Assembly: GCA_017408735.1 (NCBI GenBank)
Contig: JAFQUB010000031.1
Location: 62,001-126,000 of the forward strand
DNA from: Lachnospiraceae bacterium
GTDB lineage: Bacteria; Bacillota; Clostridia; Lachnospirales; Lachnospiraceae
Direction of reading: 5' to 3'
DNA: 64,000 nt
The notes below the pieces were generated by a model. The model worked only from the letters and a program-made list of their open reading frames with translations. It was not told the DNA's origin and did no database searches. This document shows, in pieces, positions 42,731-51,766 of this stretch (position 1 is its first letter; each line of letters begins with the position of its first letter). A program made the position numbers and the translations under genes.

Positions 42731-45142
42731 ATGGCAACACCTTATAATCATAGGGAAGTAGAACAGAAATGGCGTAAAAACTGGGAAAAGAATCCCGTTA
42801 ATGTAAATGATGGCAAGAAACCAAAATATTATTGTCTTGACATGTTTCCATATCCATCTGGAAGCGGACTTCACGTAGGACACTGGAGAGGTTATGTGAT
42901 CAGTGATGTTTGGAGCAGATATAAAATGCTCAATGGTCACTATGTAATCCATCCAATGGGCTGGGATGCGTTTGGGCTTCCGGCAGAAAACTATGCAATC
43001 AAAATGGGTACACATCCGAGAAAATCAACCGCTGACAATATCTCTAATATTAAACGTCAGATTAATGAAATTGCATCTGTTTATGATTGGGATATGGAAG
43101 TAAATACAACAGATCCTGAATTCTATAAATGGACACAGTGGATTTTTGTAAAAATGTTTAAAGAAGGTCTGGCATATGAAAAGGAATTCCCGATTAACTG
43201 GTGCCCTTCATGTAAGACAGGTCTTGCAAACGAAGAAGTAGTAAACGGATGCTGTGAGCGTTGTGGGACAGATGTAACAAAGAAGAATCTTCGCCAGTGG
43301 ATGTTAAAAATCACAAAATATGCAGACAGATTACTGGATGATTTAGATAAACTTGACTGGCCGGAAAAAGTTAAAAAGATGCAGGCAGACTGGATTGGCA
43401 AGAGCTATGGTGCAGAGGTAAACTTTAAAGTAGACGGAACAGACAAAGAAATTACCGTTTATACCACAAGACCGGATACCTTACACGGAGCAACCTTTAT
43501 GGTTCTTGCACCGGAACATGCCATGGCAAAAGAACTGGCAACACCGGAAAATGAAGCGAAAGTGGAAGAATACATTTATCAGTCCTCCATGCGTTCCTCT
43601 GTAGACAGAATGCAGGATAAAGAAAAGACAGGTGTATTTACCGGAAGCTATGCAATCAATCCAATCAACGGAAAGCAGATTCCAATTTGGTTATCCGATT
43701 ATGTATTGGCAGATTATGGAACAGGTGCAATTATGTGTGTACCTGCTCATGATGACAGAGATTTTGCATTTGCAAAGAAGTTTGATATTCCGATTGTTCA
43801 GGTAATTGCAAAAGACGGCAAAGCTATTGAAAATATGGAAGAAGCTTACACAGATGCTGTAGGAACTATGGTGAATTCTGGTGATTGGAATGGCATGGAA
43901 TCTGCAGTATTGAAACAGGAAGCACCTATGATGATAGAAAAAATGGGTGTTGGTAAGAAAACCGTAAATTACAAATTGCGTGACTGGGTATTCTCAAGAC
44001 AGCGTTACTGGGGCGAACCGATTCCAATCATTCATTGTCCTGACTGTGGAAATGTACCGGTTCCGGAAGAACAGCTTCCGTTATTATTGCCGGAAGTTGA
44101 ATCTTATCAGCCGACAGGCACCGGAGAATCACCGTTGGCAGATATTGAAGAATGGGTAAATACCACTTGTCCATGCTGTGGTAAGCCATCAAAACGTGAA
44201 ACAAACACAATGCCTCAGTGGGCAGGTTCTTCCTGGTATTTCTTAAGATATGTGGATAGCAAGAACAATGAAGAATTAGTTTCCAAAGAAAAAGCAAACA
44301 AATATCTTCCGGTAGATATGTATATCGGTGGTGTGGAACATGCGGTACTTCATTTATTATATTCCAGATTCTATACCAAATTCTTATATGACATTGGTGT
44401 AGTAGATTTTGATGAACCATTCCACAAACTGTTTAATCAGGGTATGATTACAGGAAAGAACGGAATTAAGATGAGTAAATCCAAGGGAAATGTAGTTTCA
44501 CCGGATGATTTAGTAAGAGATTACGGTTGTGATTCCCTGCGTATGTATGAAATGTTCGTTGGACCGCCAGAATTAGATGCAGAGTGGGATGACAGAGGAA
44601 TTGACGGCGTATACCGCTTTATCAATCGTTTCTGGAATCTTGTAATGGACAATAAGGATAAAGAAGTTACAGCAACCAAAGAAATGATTCGTATGCGTCA
44701 TAAAATGATTTATGACATCACGCAGCGTTTAGAAAGCTTCAGCCTAAATACAGTTATCAGTGGTTTCATGGAATACAACAATAAGATGATTGACCTGGCG
44801 AAAAATGGCGGCATCGACAAAGAAACTCTGGAAACTGCGGTTATTTTGATGGCACCATTTGCACCACATTTATGTGAAGAATTATGGGAAGCATTAGGTC
44901 ATAACGAAAGTGTATATGAAAACAGATGGCCTGAATACAATGAAGAAGCAATGCAGGAAGATGAAAAAGAAATCGCTGTACAGATTAATGGTAAAACAAA
45001 AGTAGTTATTACACTGGCAGCAGATATTGATAAGGACAGTGCGATTGCAGCAGGAAAAGAAGCTCTGGGAGATAAATTAACAGGTAATGTTGTAAAAGAA
45101 ATTTATGTTCCAGGAAGAATTATTAATATTGTTATGAAATAA
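42731..45142 (+). CDS. leuS: Leucine-tRNA ligase
   Basis: Class I synthetase of 803 residues. The start at 42731 follows GGAGG (42718-42722) by eight bases and gives MATPYNHREVEQKW; an in-frame ATG at 42716 overlaps that RBS. The HIGH motif appears as HVGHWRGY, the KMSKS motif as GIKMSKSKGN. The CP1 editing domain lies about 220-420 (with TTRPDTLHGATFMVLAPEH in part). Zinc-type Cys pairs CPSCKTG...CERCG and CPDCG...CPCCG are present. The C-terminal anticodon domain is complete. A terminator follows. Confidence 0.98.
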   Translation: MATPYNHREVEQKWRKNWEKNPVNVNDGKKPKYYCLDMFPYPSGSGLHVGHWRGYVISDVWSRYKMLNGHYVIHPMGWDAFGLPAENYAIKMGTHPRKSTADNISNIKRQINEIASVYDWDMEVNTTDPEFYKWTQWIFVKMFKEGLAYEKEFPINWCPSCKTGLANEEVVNGCCERCGTDVTKKNLRQWMLKITKYADRLLDDLDKLDWPEKVKKMQADWIGKSYGAEVNFKVDGTDKEITVYTTRPDTLHGATFMVLAPEHAMAKELATPENEAKVEEYIYQSSMRSSVDRMQDKEKTGVFTGSYAINPINGKQIPIWLSDYVLADYGTGAIMCVPAHDDRDFAFAKKFDIPIVQVIAKDGKAIENMEEAYTDAVGTMVNSGDWNGMESAVLKQEAPMMIEKMGVGKKTVNYKLRDWVFSRQRYWGEPIPIIHCPDCGNVPVPEEQLPLLLPEVESYQPTGTGESPLADIEEWVNTTCPCCGKPSKRETNTMPQWAGSSWYFLRYVDSKNNEELVSKEKANKYLPVDMYIGGVEHAVLHLLYSRFYTKFLYDIGVVDFDEPFHKLFNQGMITGKNGIKMSKSKGNVVSPDDLVRDYGCDSLRMYEMFVGPPELDAEWDDRGIDGVYRFINRFWNLVMDNKDKEVTATKEMIRMRHKMIYDITQRLESFSLNTVISGFMEYNNKMIDLAKNGGIDKETLETAVILMAPFAPHLCEELWEALGHNESVYENRWPEYNEEAMQEDEKEIAVQINGKTKVVITLAADIDKDSAIAAGKEALGDKLTGNVVKEIYVPGRIINIVMK

Positions 45143-45157
45143 AGAAAAATAATAACA

Positions 45158-45190
45158 AGAGCAATTTCATTCGTGAAATTGCTCTTTCTT
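45158..45190 (+). terminator. leuS terminator
   Basis: Perfect stem AAGAGCAATTTCA / TGAAATTGCTCTT (45158-45186) with a TTCG tetraloop, followed by a T-rich run. Confidence 0.93.
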
Positions 45191-45254
45191 TTTTTAAAAA
45201 ATTGTCTAAATTATACAAAAATGTCAAAATTATTCGGAAAAATAAGTCAAAATA

Positions 45255-45283
45255 TTGAAAAAATTCGAAAAATAGTATATAAT
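45255..45283 (+). promoter_or_regulatory. Promoter of the Cache chemoreceptor gene
   Basis: -35 TTGAAA (45255-45260), 17-base spacer, -10 TATAAT (45278-45283). The region is very AT-rich. Confidence 0.78.
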
Positions 45284-45346
45284 ATCTATGTGCGAGGGCG
45301 AACCATAATGGCATTGTGCAAAAAATAAATATGCGAGGTGGGAAAT

Positions 45347-47077
45347 ATGGATAAGAAAAAGAGCGCAAATGAAGGAGTAAAGAAAACAGGGCTGGCATTA
45401 AAGCTGATAGCTTTGTCATTGCTTCCGGTAATTATTTTAGGAGTATGTTTGACTGTATATACAATCAATATGCTACAAAAAAGTATGCAGTCAGAAATCC
45501 AGAATGGTTTAAAGAGCACAGCAACGGCATTGGCAGGGTGCTATGTGGCAATACCGGGAGATTTTGCAACAAATGAAAATGGGGAAGTTGTAAAAGGCGA
45601 CATGGTGATCACAGGTGATTATACAGTGGTTGATTACATAAAAGAACAATCTGCCGTAGAAGCAACTTTATTTTATCAGGACACAAGAACAGTTACATCA
45701 TTAAAAAATGGTTCTGAAAGAAACGTAGGTACAAAGGCAGCAGATAGTGTTGTGGAAGAAGTATTAACCAAAGGAAATGATTACTTTGATACAAAGTTAG
45801 AAATTTCTGGAGAAAAATATTATGCATACTATGTGCCAATCAAAAGTTCAGATGGTTCCGTTGTGGGGATGGCATTTGCAGGAAAACCTCAGGCAGAAGT
45901 AAACCGGATAATTATGAGCAGCTGTGTCAGTGTTTTTGGCGTAACAGTAGTCATTATCTTGATTGCTATGGTTGTTGCAATTATTATGTCATTGTCAATT
46001 ATTAAAGCTTTAAAACATGCAATGGAAGTTCTTAGAAAAGTGTCAGCAGGAGATTTAACAGGTGCTATTGATTCCAAAACGAGAGTACGCAAGGATGAAA
46101 TTGGAGAAATCGTCGAACGTGTTGACGAATTGAAAGATTCATTGAAAAATGTTATCAGTAATATTCAGGAATCCTCTGCTACCTTATCAGAGTCAGCACA
46201 TAGCCTTGATATGGTGGCAGCCCGGACAAGCGGTATTACAGAAGGTATTGGTGGTGCCATTAATGAAATTGCTGTCGGTGCAACTACACAGGCAAATGAA
46301 ACAGACATTGCCGCCAAAGATGTTGAAAAAATGGGTGAAATGATTCAGCACGTGGTAGATAGTGCATCACAGTTGAATCAAAACGCAGCCAACATGGACA
46401 GAGCCGGTCAGGAAGCAACAGATATTATTGGCGAATTGAATGAATCCAATAACAAAACAATTGATGCGGTAGAAAGAATTGGAAAACAGACAAAGACAAC
46501 TAATGATTCTGCACAACAGATTAAACAGGCAGTATCTTTAATCAGTTCCATTGCAGAAGAAACCAACCTTCTTTCCTTAAATGCTTCCATTGAGGCAGCA
46601 AGAGCAGGAGAACAGGGGCGCGGTTTCGCTGTAGTAGCATCTCAGATTCAGAAGTTGGCTGAGCAGTCTAACAGTTCTGCACAGCATATTGAAGAAATTA
46701 TCACTGAATTATTAATGGATTCTGAAAAGACAGTGGAAATTATGGGCGATGTTACCAACATTGTTGCTGAACAGCAGGAAAAACTGGATGCAACTAAGAG
46801 CAAATTTGAAGAGGTTCGCAGTGAAATCAGTACATCACTGAATGGTATTACACAGATTCAGAGTAAGACAGATGCATTGGATGAAGCAAGAGTAAAAATT
46901 GTAGAAGTGATTACAAATCTTTCCGCAATCTCTGAAGAAAATGCAGCTTCCGCTGAGGAAACTACAGCTTCTACAGAAGAATTAAATGCGACTGTGGCAG
47001 AGCTTGCTACGTCCGCGAAAATGCTGGAAGATATGGCAGCTTCTCTGGAAGAACAAATTAGAATTTTTAAAATTTAG
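45347..47077 (+). CDS. Methyl-accepting chemotaxis protein with single Cache sensor
   Basis: Chemoreceptor of 576 residues from ATG 45347 (RBS GAGGTGGG; a GTG at 45338 is part of that RBS). Membrane helix 1 is at about 22-45, an extracellular single-Cache-type sensor at about 46-185 (with [24 protein letters not shown] in part), helix 2 at about 190-215, then HAMP, and the signalling domain with the tip [25 protein letters not shown] in part. Cache receptors of this kind bind small organic acids or amino acids; the ligand cannot be told. Its last 11 bases overlap the convergent gene at 47067. Confidence 0.94.
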   Translation: MDKKKSANEGVKKTGLALKLIALSLLPVIILGVCLTVYTINMLQKSMQSEIQNGLKSTATALAGCYVAIPGDFATNENGEVVKGDMVITGDYTVVDYIKEQSAVEATLFYQDTRTVTSLKNGSERNVGTKAADSVVEEVLTKGNDYFDTKLEISGEKYYAYYVPIKSSDGSVVGMAFAGKPQAEVNRIIMSSCVSVFGVTVVIILIAMVVAIIMSLSIIKALKHAMEVLRKVSAGDLTGAIDSKTRVRKDEIGEIVERVDELKDSLKNVISNIQESSATLSESAHSLDMVAARTSGITEGIGGAINEIAVGATTQANETDIAAKDVEKMGEMIQHVVDSASQLNQNAANMDRAGQEATDIIGELNESNNKTIDAVERIGKQTKTTNDSAQQIKQAVSLISSIAEETNLLSLNASIEAARAGEQGRGFAVVASQIQKLAEQSNSSAQHIEEIITELLMDSEKTVEIMGDVTNIVAEQQEKLDATKSKFEEVRSEISTSLNGITQIQSKTDALDEARVKIVEVITNLSAISEENAASAEETTASTEELNATVAELATSAKMLEDMAASLEEQIRIFKI

Positions 47078-47345
47078 GCCCCATTTGATGGAAAACTTTT
47101 AATAAGTGCTCAATGCGTTCCGCTTCCGCTTTGGAAGCGGAACTTTTCAATAAATCGATAATCAGATTCATTTCATCTGTGGTGAAATTCAATCCTTTTG
47201 CCTTTGCAGTAGATAAGGCAGCCATCAAAAGAGGCATTGCTTCATTTGGTGTTTTCCCCTTGATTCCGGAGGCGAGTTTTTCTAATAACTCTAATTTTTC
47301 CTGTGAAATATTTTTTAAACGTTCATCTTTTTTCCAATCATTCAT
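47067..47345 (-). CDS. Small helical protein of unknown function
   Basis: Protein of 92 residues from ATG at 47345 (minus); AGAAAGG lies about nine bases upstream. It is predicted almost all helical and amphipathic: an N-terminal charged segment ([19 protein letters not shown]), then repeated Leu/Ala helices ([22 protein letters not shown]). No Cys, no signal peptide. The 3' end overlaps the end of the convergent chemoreceptor gene by 11 bases. It lies 39 bases downstream of the 152-residue gene on the same strand, so the two are probably an operon. Function unknown. Confidence 0.7.
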   Translation of the reverse strand: MNDWKKDERLKNISQEKLELLEKLASGIKGKTPNEAMPLLMAALSTAKAKGLNFTTDEMNLIIDLLKSSASKAEAERIEHLLKVFHQMGPKF

Positions 47346-47384
47346 AAACAAAATCCTTTCTTTTTTCTAATTTATATATTTATA

Positions 47385-47843
47385 CTAAAAAAGACTTTTG
47401 TATGTTTCAAACATAGTTTGTTGTTCCGGAGATAAAAAGGCCTTTAGCATATCCATGCTTTGGAACTGGGTTGCGCCGGAAGAGTCTTCTCTCTGTTGAA
47501 AATCATTGCTGGTTTTATAAAATTCGGTATATGTTTTATATAGCTGCATAGCCTGTAAAAAATTTAGAATCATATCTAAAGTTTCTCGTTCCGCATCATC
47601 GCATACATTTTTCATTGCTGTTACCATTTCTAATAGGTTTCCCTGATCGCTATTTTCACGTTCGCAGGCAGTCAATGAAGTTTCGTTTTTAGAAAAGAAC
47701 TGAATTGTATTTATAAATTCAGAAAATTTTAGATAAATAGAAAAAAAACGTTGTTCGCTGACCTGGATATAGGGTAAAGCCGCTTTAATTAATTTCATAT
47801 TGTGGGTAGTAATATTTTGGTCGAAATCATTAGTGTCTTCCAT
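47385..47843 (-). CDS. Helical protein of unknown function
   Basis: Protein of 152 residues, acidic and rich in Phe, Gln and Met, with no signal peptide or membrane helix. The sequence suggests five or six helices (LIKAALPYIQVSEQRFFSIYL, NLLEMVTAMKNVC). RBS GAAAGGAG precedes the ATG. It is the first of two small minus-strand genes. I know of no function; a structural or sporulation-associated role is only a guess from its neighbours. Confidence 0.72.
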   Translation of the reverse strand: MEDTNDFDQNITTHNMKLIKAALPYIQVSEQRFFSIYLKFSEFINTIQFFSKNETSLTACERENSDQGNLLEMVTAMKNVCDDAERETLDMILNFLQAMQLYKTYTEFYKTSNDFQQREDSSGATQFQSMDMLKAFLSPEQQTMFETYKSLF

Positions 47844-47960
47844 GAGTTGCTCCTTTCATTCATTCTATTCTATTCTATGAGTTTGTATAAAATATATGAC
47901 TTTAATTGTAAGGGGTTTCATTTTGATAGATGGATAATACAATAAAGGGGAGGTGTTTTT

Positions 47961-48092
47961 ATGTATCAGAAAATGATAGAGGAAGAGGATACTATTTACG
48001 AGCTGGATGAAGAGTGCATAAATAAAAAGAAGGAAGAACGGGAAAATAGGGTAATACAAAGCTGGGAACAGCAGCAGAAAAAAAATAAGTAA
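47961..48092 (+). CDS. Very small charged protein
   Basis: A 43-codon gene, ATG 47961 to TAA 48092, supported by a strong RBS (GGGGAGG, 47947-47953, seven bases from the ATG). The product is highly charged (EEED near residues 7-10, NKKKEEREN at about 21-29) with Gln- and Lys-rich C-terminus, and is probably a single helix. A GC-rich hairpin ends the unit at 48103. Function unknown. Confidence 0.6.
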   Translation: MYQKMIEEEDTIYELDEECINKKKEERENRVIQSWEQQQKKNK

Positions 48093-48102
48093 AAATATAA
48101 GA

Positions 48103-48122
48103 GGGGGACCAAATGGCCCCCC
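48103..48122. terminator. GC-rich hairpin between convergent small genes
   Basis: GGGGGACC (48103-48110) pairs with GGCCCCCC (48115-48122) with one mismatch and loop AAAT. On the minus strand it is followed by TCTTATATTTTT, so it works best as a terminator for the Gly/Cys-rich gene. Confidence 0.65.
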
Positions 48123-48161
48123 AACTTTTAGAAAGTAAATTTTCTATATTTTCTTTAGAAA

Positions 48162-48377
48162 TTAGCAGATGCTGTTGCCGTTACCGCAGCATACAAGTAA
48201 GAGAATGATGATAATAATGCTACAGTCACATCCGCCGCCGCAGTTGCCTCCTAAAATACCGTTTCCATTTCCACATCCGTTACCGCAGAAAAGTAATAAA
48301 AGGATAATCCAGATACAAGAATTGTTTCCTCCTTCGCAGCTTCCACATCCACAGTTTGTTGCAGCTAAATCACTCAT
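48162..48377 (-). CDS. Small Gly/Cys-rich protein, probable spore-associated
   Basis: A 71-residue protein with 12 Cys, many Gly and Asn, and two Ile/Leu runs (CIWIILLLLFCGNGCG and CSIIIIILLLVCCGNG). The pattern resembles small Gly-rich hydrophobic sporulation proteins and the clostridial proteins often labelled 'chorion class high-cysteine', which are poorly characterised. RBS TTGGAGG lies before the ATG. Upstream is a good match to a late mother-cell (sigma-K type) promoter, which supports a spore coat or outer layer role. The role is inferred; Cys cross-linking in the coat is plausible. Confidence 0.75.
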   Translation of the reverse strand: MSDLAATNCGCGSCEGGNNSCIWIILLLLFCGNGCGNGNGILGGNCGGGCDCSIIIIILLLVCCGNGNSIC

Positions 48378-48408
48378 AGTTGAGCCTCCAATAAATTTAT
48401 TTACACTT

Positions 48409-48436
48409 TATACTATGTTGTAGGGCTTGTAAATGT
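48409..48436 (-). promoter_or_regulatory. Sigma-K-like sporulation promoter
   Basis: On the minus strand: -35 AC in GAAACAT (48435-48436), 17-base spacer, and -10 CATAGTATA (48409-48417), an exact match to CATAnnnTA. No good sigma-A -35 is present. Confidence 0.55.
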
Positions 48437-48562
48437 TTCCTCTTTTAGAAAAAAACATGAAAAAAATGAAACCTGACAGGAAATAGCTTCCATATTATCT
48501 TTCTTTACATAAAATAAATAAGGAATAATGGTTGAAAATTAAGATAAGGAGATAGAAATATT

Positions 48563-49435
48563 ATGGATCAGGTAAGAAGGGTGATTGGATGTGATGAAGC
48601 ATATAAAAGGAAAATCTATGGAAGTGGTGTGGGAATTGCCGTGTTAGACAGTGGTGTGGCAAAACATATTGATTTGCAAGGGCGTGTAAAAGTTTTTCGG
48701 GATTATGTAAGAGGCAGACAGCAGCCTTACGATGACAATTCCCATGGAACGCATATTTCCGGTATTGTTTGCGGTAATGGTGTGCGCTCTAAGGGGCGTT
48801 ACATGGGAGTTGCACCTTTAAGTCATCTTATTATATGTAAGGTTTTAAATGAAAAAGGCGATGGCGATATTGAAAATGTAGTTCGGGCAATCGACTGGGT
48901 TGTAGAACATGCCAAAATGTATCAAATCAGAATTATCAATATATCTGTGGGTGCATCTCCGAAAGATGCAGACATGGAAGAAGCTGTTTTGCTGGATGCG
49001 GTGGAATATGCGTGGAGTCGGGGAATTGTAGTGGTGGCTGCCGCAGGCAACAATGGACCAAATAGTGGTACTGTTACCACACCCGGAATTAGCAGGAAAA
49101 TTATTACGGTTGGAACACTGGAAGAAAATCAGACAAAGCACAGAGAGTATTCCGGTCGAGGCCCTACGAAAGTTTGTGTTATGAAACCTGAAATTGTTTC
49201 ACCGGGAAACGAAATTGTAAGTTGTAATGGAAGAAACGCGTATAAAAGAATGAGTGGAACCTCCATGGCAACTCCGGTGGTAAGTGCAGCAATAGGTTTA
49301 CTGCTTGAAAAAAATCCGGATATGACGCCAAAGGATGTAAAATACTGTCTTTACCGGACGGCAAAAGACTGTGGATATTCAAAACAGATACAGGGCTGGG
49401 GCAGAATTGACGTGGCACGGATGATGCGGTACTAA
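48563..49435 (+). CDS. S8 family (subtilisin-like) serine protease
   Basis: Subtilase of 290 residues with the full catalytic triad: Asp29 in VLDSG, His61 in NSHGTHISG and Ser234 in SGTSMATP, with the oxyanion Asn in AAGNNGPNSG. There is no signal peptide and almost no propeptide, which points to a cytoplasmic (ISP-like) enzyme, possibly acting in the mother cell or spore. RBS AAGGAG precedes ATG 48563. The position next to the spore-like Gly/Cys-rich gene, transcribed divergently, fits but does not prove a sporulation role. Confidence 0.93.
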   Translation: MDQVRRVIGCDEAYKRKIYGSGVGIAVLDSGVAKHIDLQGRVKVFRDYVRGRQQPYDDNSHGTHISGIVCGNGVRSKGRYMGVAPLSHLIICKVLNEKGDGDIENVVRAIDWVVEHAKMYQIRIINISVGASPKDADMEEAVLLDAVEYAWSRGIVVVAAAGNNGPNSGTVTTPGISRKIITVGTLEENQTKHREYSGRGPTKVCVMKPEIVSPGNEIVSCNGRNAYKRMSGTSMATPVVSAAIGLLLEKNPDMTPKDVKYCLYRTAKDCGYSKQIQGWGRIDVARMMRY

Positions 49436-49487
49436 GTGGGAGAATTGTACAAATTTTCATACCATGGAAAATATTGTCCCTTTGGTA

Positions 49488-49517
49488 TTGACAAAGTATT
49501 GCATAATTGTATACAAT
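49488..49517 (+). promoter_or_regulatory. Promoter and GntR-type operator of the citrate synthase-icd unit
   Basis: -35 TTGACA (49488-49493), 18-base spacer, -10 TACAAT (49512-49517). The perfect 12-base palindrome ATTGTATACAAT (49506-49517) covers the -10 and fits the TnGT-n-ACnA pattern of FadR/FCD-subfamily GntR operators. A GntR/FCD gene lies two genes on, so autoregulation by repression is likely. Confidence 0.75.
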
Positions 49518-49570
49518 GATACAAAGTTAGAGAAAGAGATGATATCTCTAAGATATTCAGGAGGTTTAAC

Positions 49571-50968
49571 ATGGAAAACAGACCAGTAAAGATGAACGAC
49601 CATACTAATTTACTAGAATTAGAAGAACATATGTACCAGTTGGTAGATGTGGAAACACCTAACGTATTCCGTAATCTTTTCCCATATGACGAGGTACCAA
49701 AGATTGCATTCAACGATAGAATTGTGCCACACCACATGCCGGATGATATCTGGATTACAGATACAACATTCCGTGATGGACAGCAGTCCAGAGCGCCATA
49801 CAGCACAGAACAGATTGTAACAATTTACGATTACCTTCATAAGTTAGGTGGCCCTAATGGAATTATCCGTGCCAGCGAATTCTTCCTTTACAGCAAGAAA
49901 GACAGAGATGCTGTATACAAATGTATGGAACGGGGTTATAAATTTCCGGAAGTTACCAGTTGGATTCGTGCCAGCAAGAAAGACTTTGAACTGGTAAAAG
50001 AAATTGGGATGAAAGAAACAGGTATTTTGGTTAGCTGTTCTGATTATCACATTTTCTACAAAATGAAAATGACTCGTAAAGAAGCCATGAATCATTACTT
50101 AAGTGTAATTCGTGAGTGTCTTGAAACAGGTATCAGCCCAAGATGTCATTTAGAAGATATTACAAGAGCAGATATTTACGGCTATGTAATTCCATTCTGT
50201 TTGGAACTTATGAAATTAATGGATGAATATAAAATTCCAATTAAAATTCGTGCCTGCGATACTATGGGATACGGTGTAAACTATGCCGGTGCAGTGATTC
50301 CGCGTTCTGTACAGGGAATCATTTATGGTCTTATGACACATGCCGGAGTACCATCTGAGTTATTAGAATGGCATGGACATAATGATTTCTACAAAGCAGT
50401 TTCTAACTCGACAACAGCATGGCTCTATGGTTGTAGTGGTATCAACTGTTCTTTGTTTGGAATTGGTGAAAGAACAGGAAATACCCCATTGGAAGCGATG
50501 GTATTTGAATATGCACAGCTGCGTGGCGGATTAGATGGAATGGATACAACAGTAATCACAGAACTGGCAGAGTACTACGAAAAAGAAATCGGTTACCGCG
50601 TACCATCCAGAACACCCTTTGTGGGAAAGAACTTCAATGTAACAAGAGCAGGAATTCATGCAGATGGTTTATTGAAGAACGAAGAGATTTACAATATTTT
50701 TGATACAGAAAAATTCTTAAACAGACCGGTACTTGTAGCAGTGTCCAACACTTCAGGACTGGCTGGTATTGCGCACTGGATTAATACCAGATTCAAATTA
50801 AAGGGTGATGCCCAGATGGTAAAAGATGATCCTTTAGTAGTGCAAGTAAAAGAGTGGGTAGACGGTCAGTATGAAGACGGAAGAGTAACTTCTATTGCAG
50901 ATGACGAATTGATTGCAAAGATAAATGAGGTTTGTGTTGCATTAAACAGACCTGTATTTGAAGCTTAA
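49571..50968 (+). CDS. Re-type citrate synthase (isopropylmalate/homocitrate synthase family)
   Basis: A 465-residue member of the DRE-TIM metallolyase family. The start of the barrel has WITDTTFRDGQQSR, and the metal His pair lies in EWHGHNDFYKAV. It lacks the long C-terminal regulatory domain of isopropylmalate synthase. From memory, the protein resembles the Re-face citrate synthase of Clostridium kluyveri, which replaces the normal Si-citrate synthase in several clostridia. The icd gene two genes on makes 2-oxoglutarate, so citrate for glutamate synthesis is the sensible product; no Si-citrate synthase or aconitase is in the window. RBS AGGAGG precedes ATG 49571. The generic label 2-isopropylmalate synthase is the main alternative. 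Confidence 0.85.
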   Translation: MENRPVKMNDHTNLLELEEHMYQLVDVETPNVFRNLFPYDEVPKIAFNDRIVPHHMPDDIWITDTTFRDGQQSRAPYSTEQIVTIYDYLHKLGGPNGIIRASEFFLYSKKDRDAVYKCMERGYKFPEVTSWIRASKKDFELVKEIGMKETGILVSCSDYHIFYKMKMTRKEAMNHYLSVIRECLETGISPRCHLEDITRADIYGYVIPFCLELMKLMDEYKIPIKIRACDTMGYGVNYAGAVIPRSVQGIIYGLMTHAGVPSELLEWHGHNDFYKAVSNSTTAWLYGCSGINCSLFGIGERTGNTPLEAMVFEYAQLRGGLDGMDTTVITELAEYYEKEIGYRVPSRTPFVGKNFNVTRAGIHADGLLKNEEIYNIFDTEKFLNRPVLVAVSNTSGLAGIAHWINTRFKLKGDAQMVKDDPLVVQVKEWVDGQYEDGRVTSIADDELIAKINEVCVALNRPVFEA

Positions 50969-50984
50969 TCGGGAGGATATATCC

Positions 50985-51671
50985 ATGGATACAACAGCAG
51001 GGGTGCAAATGGAAGTTACAGATAAGTATTCATTGAGAGGCAGAGTTTATCATAGGATTCGCGAAGATATTATAAGTGGAAAGTACAAAAAGAATGAAGA
51101 GTTAAAAGAAGTGGTAATTGCCGGTGAATTAGGCGTCAGCAGAACTCCTGTCCGAGAGGCTTTGCGACAACTGGAATTAGAAGGTCTGGTTGCCATTGTT
51201 CCCAACAAAGGAGCTTATGTAAAGGGGTTTACTGACAAGGATATTCATGATATTTATATTATCCGTTCCCTGTTGGAAGGTCTGTGTGCTAAATGGGCGG
51301 CAGAGAATATTTCAGAGGAACAGATGAATGCGTTGGAGGAAAGCGTGGATTTGGCAGAATTTCACCTTTCTAAAGGTCATCTGGAACAATTTGCAGAGCA
51401 GGACGGCAGATTTCATGAAATACTGTATCAGGCATCCGGAAGTAAGGTGTTGCATGACCTGTTAACAGACTATCATCATTACATCAAGCGGGTACGTGAA
51501 GCTTCTATTGGTGCAAAAAATCGTTCTGACTATACAAATATGGAGCATAGAAACATTATGCTTGCCATCAAAGAAAAGAACGGAGAGCAGGCTGAAAAGC
51601 TGGCACACGAACATATTCTGAATTCTATGAAAAATATTGGAGATTGTAAAATCGAAATAGATAATATATAA
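50985..51671 (+). CDS. GntR family regulator, FadR/FCD subfamily
   Basis: Transcription factor of 228 residues from ATG 50985 (RBS GGGAGG, 50971-50976); a longer frame begins inside the synthase gene. The winged helix-turn-helix (about 20-85) contains LGVSRTPVREALRQLELEGLV. The C-terminal FCD helical domain (about 95-220) has conserved metal-ligand positions in AEQDGRFHEILYQASG and the late EHRNIMLAI. FCD ligands are usually carboxylic acids; citrate or 2-oxoglutarate would be logical here. It sits between citrate synthase and icd and probably binds the palindrome at 49506. Confidence 0.92.
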   Translation: MDTTAGVQMEVTDKYSLRGRVYHRIREDIISGKYKKNEELKEVVIAGELGVSRTPVREALRQLELEGLVAIVPNKGAYVKGFTDKDIHDIYIIRSLLEGLCAKWAAENISEEQMNALEESVDLAEFHLSKGHLEQFAEQDGRFHEILYQASGSKVLHDLLTDYHHYIKRVREASIGAKNRSDYTNMEHRNIMLAIKEKNGEQAEKLAHEHILNSMKNIGDCKIEIDNI

Positions 51672-51728
51672 TCATAATTAGCTGTCAAAAGTGGCGAGTT
51701 CCACAATGCTAAGAAATAAATACGTAAA

Positions 51729-51744
51729 TCGCCTAGAAAGGCGA
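51729..51744 (+). other. Small hairpin before icd
   Basis: TCGCCT-AGAA-AGGCGA forms a perfect 6-bp stem about 10 bases before the icd RBS (AGGAGG, 51753-51758). It is likely an mRNA stability or processing element. Confidence 0.45.
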
Positions 51745-51766
51745 CGAAAATCAGGAGGAATAAGAC

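Noticed and set aside
48169..48423. Plus-strand frame rich in Pro and His opposite the Gly/Cys-rich gene
   Set aside because: It is the shadow of the minus-strand gene, which has a good RBS and promoter; the plus-strand frame has neither.
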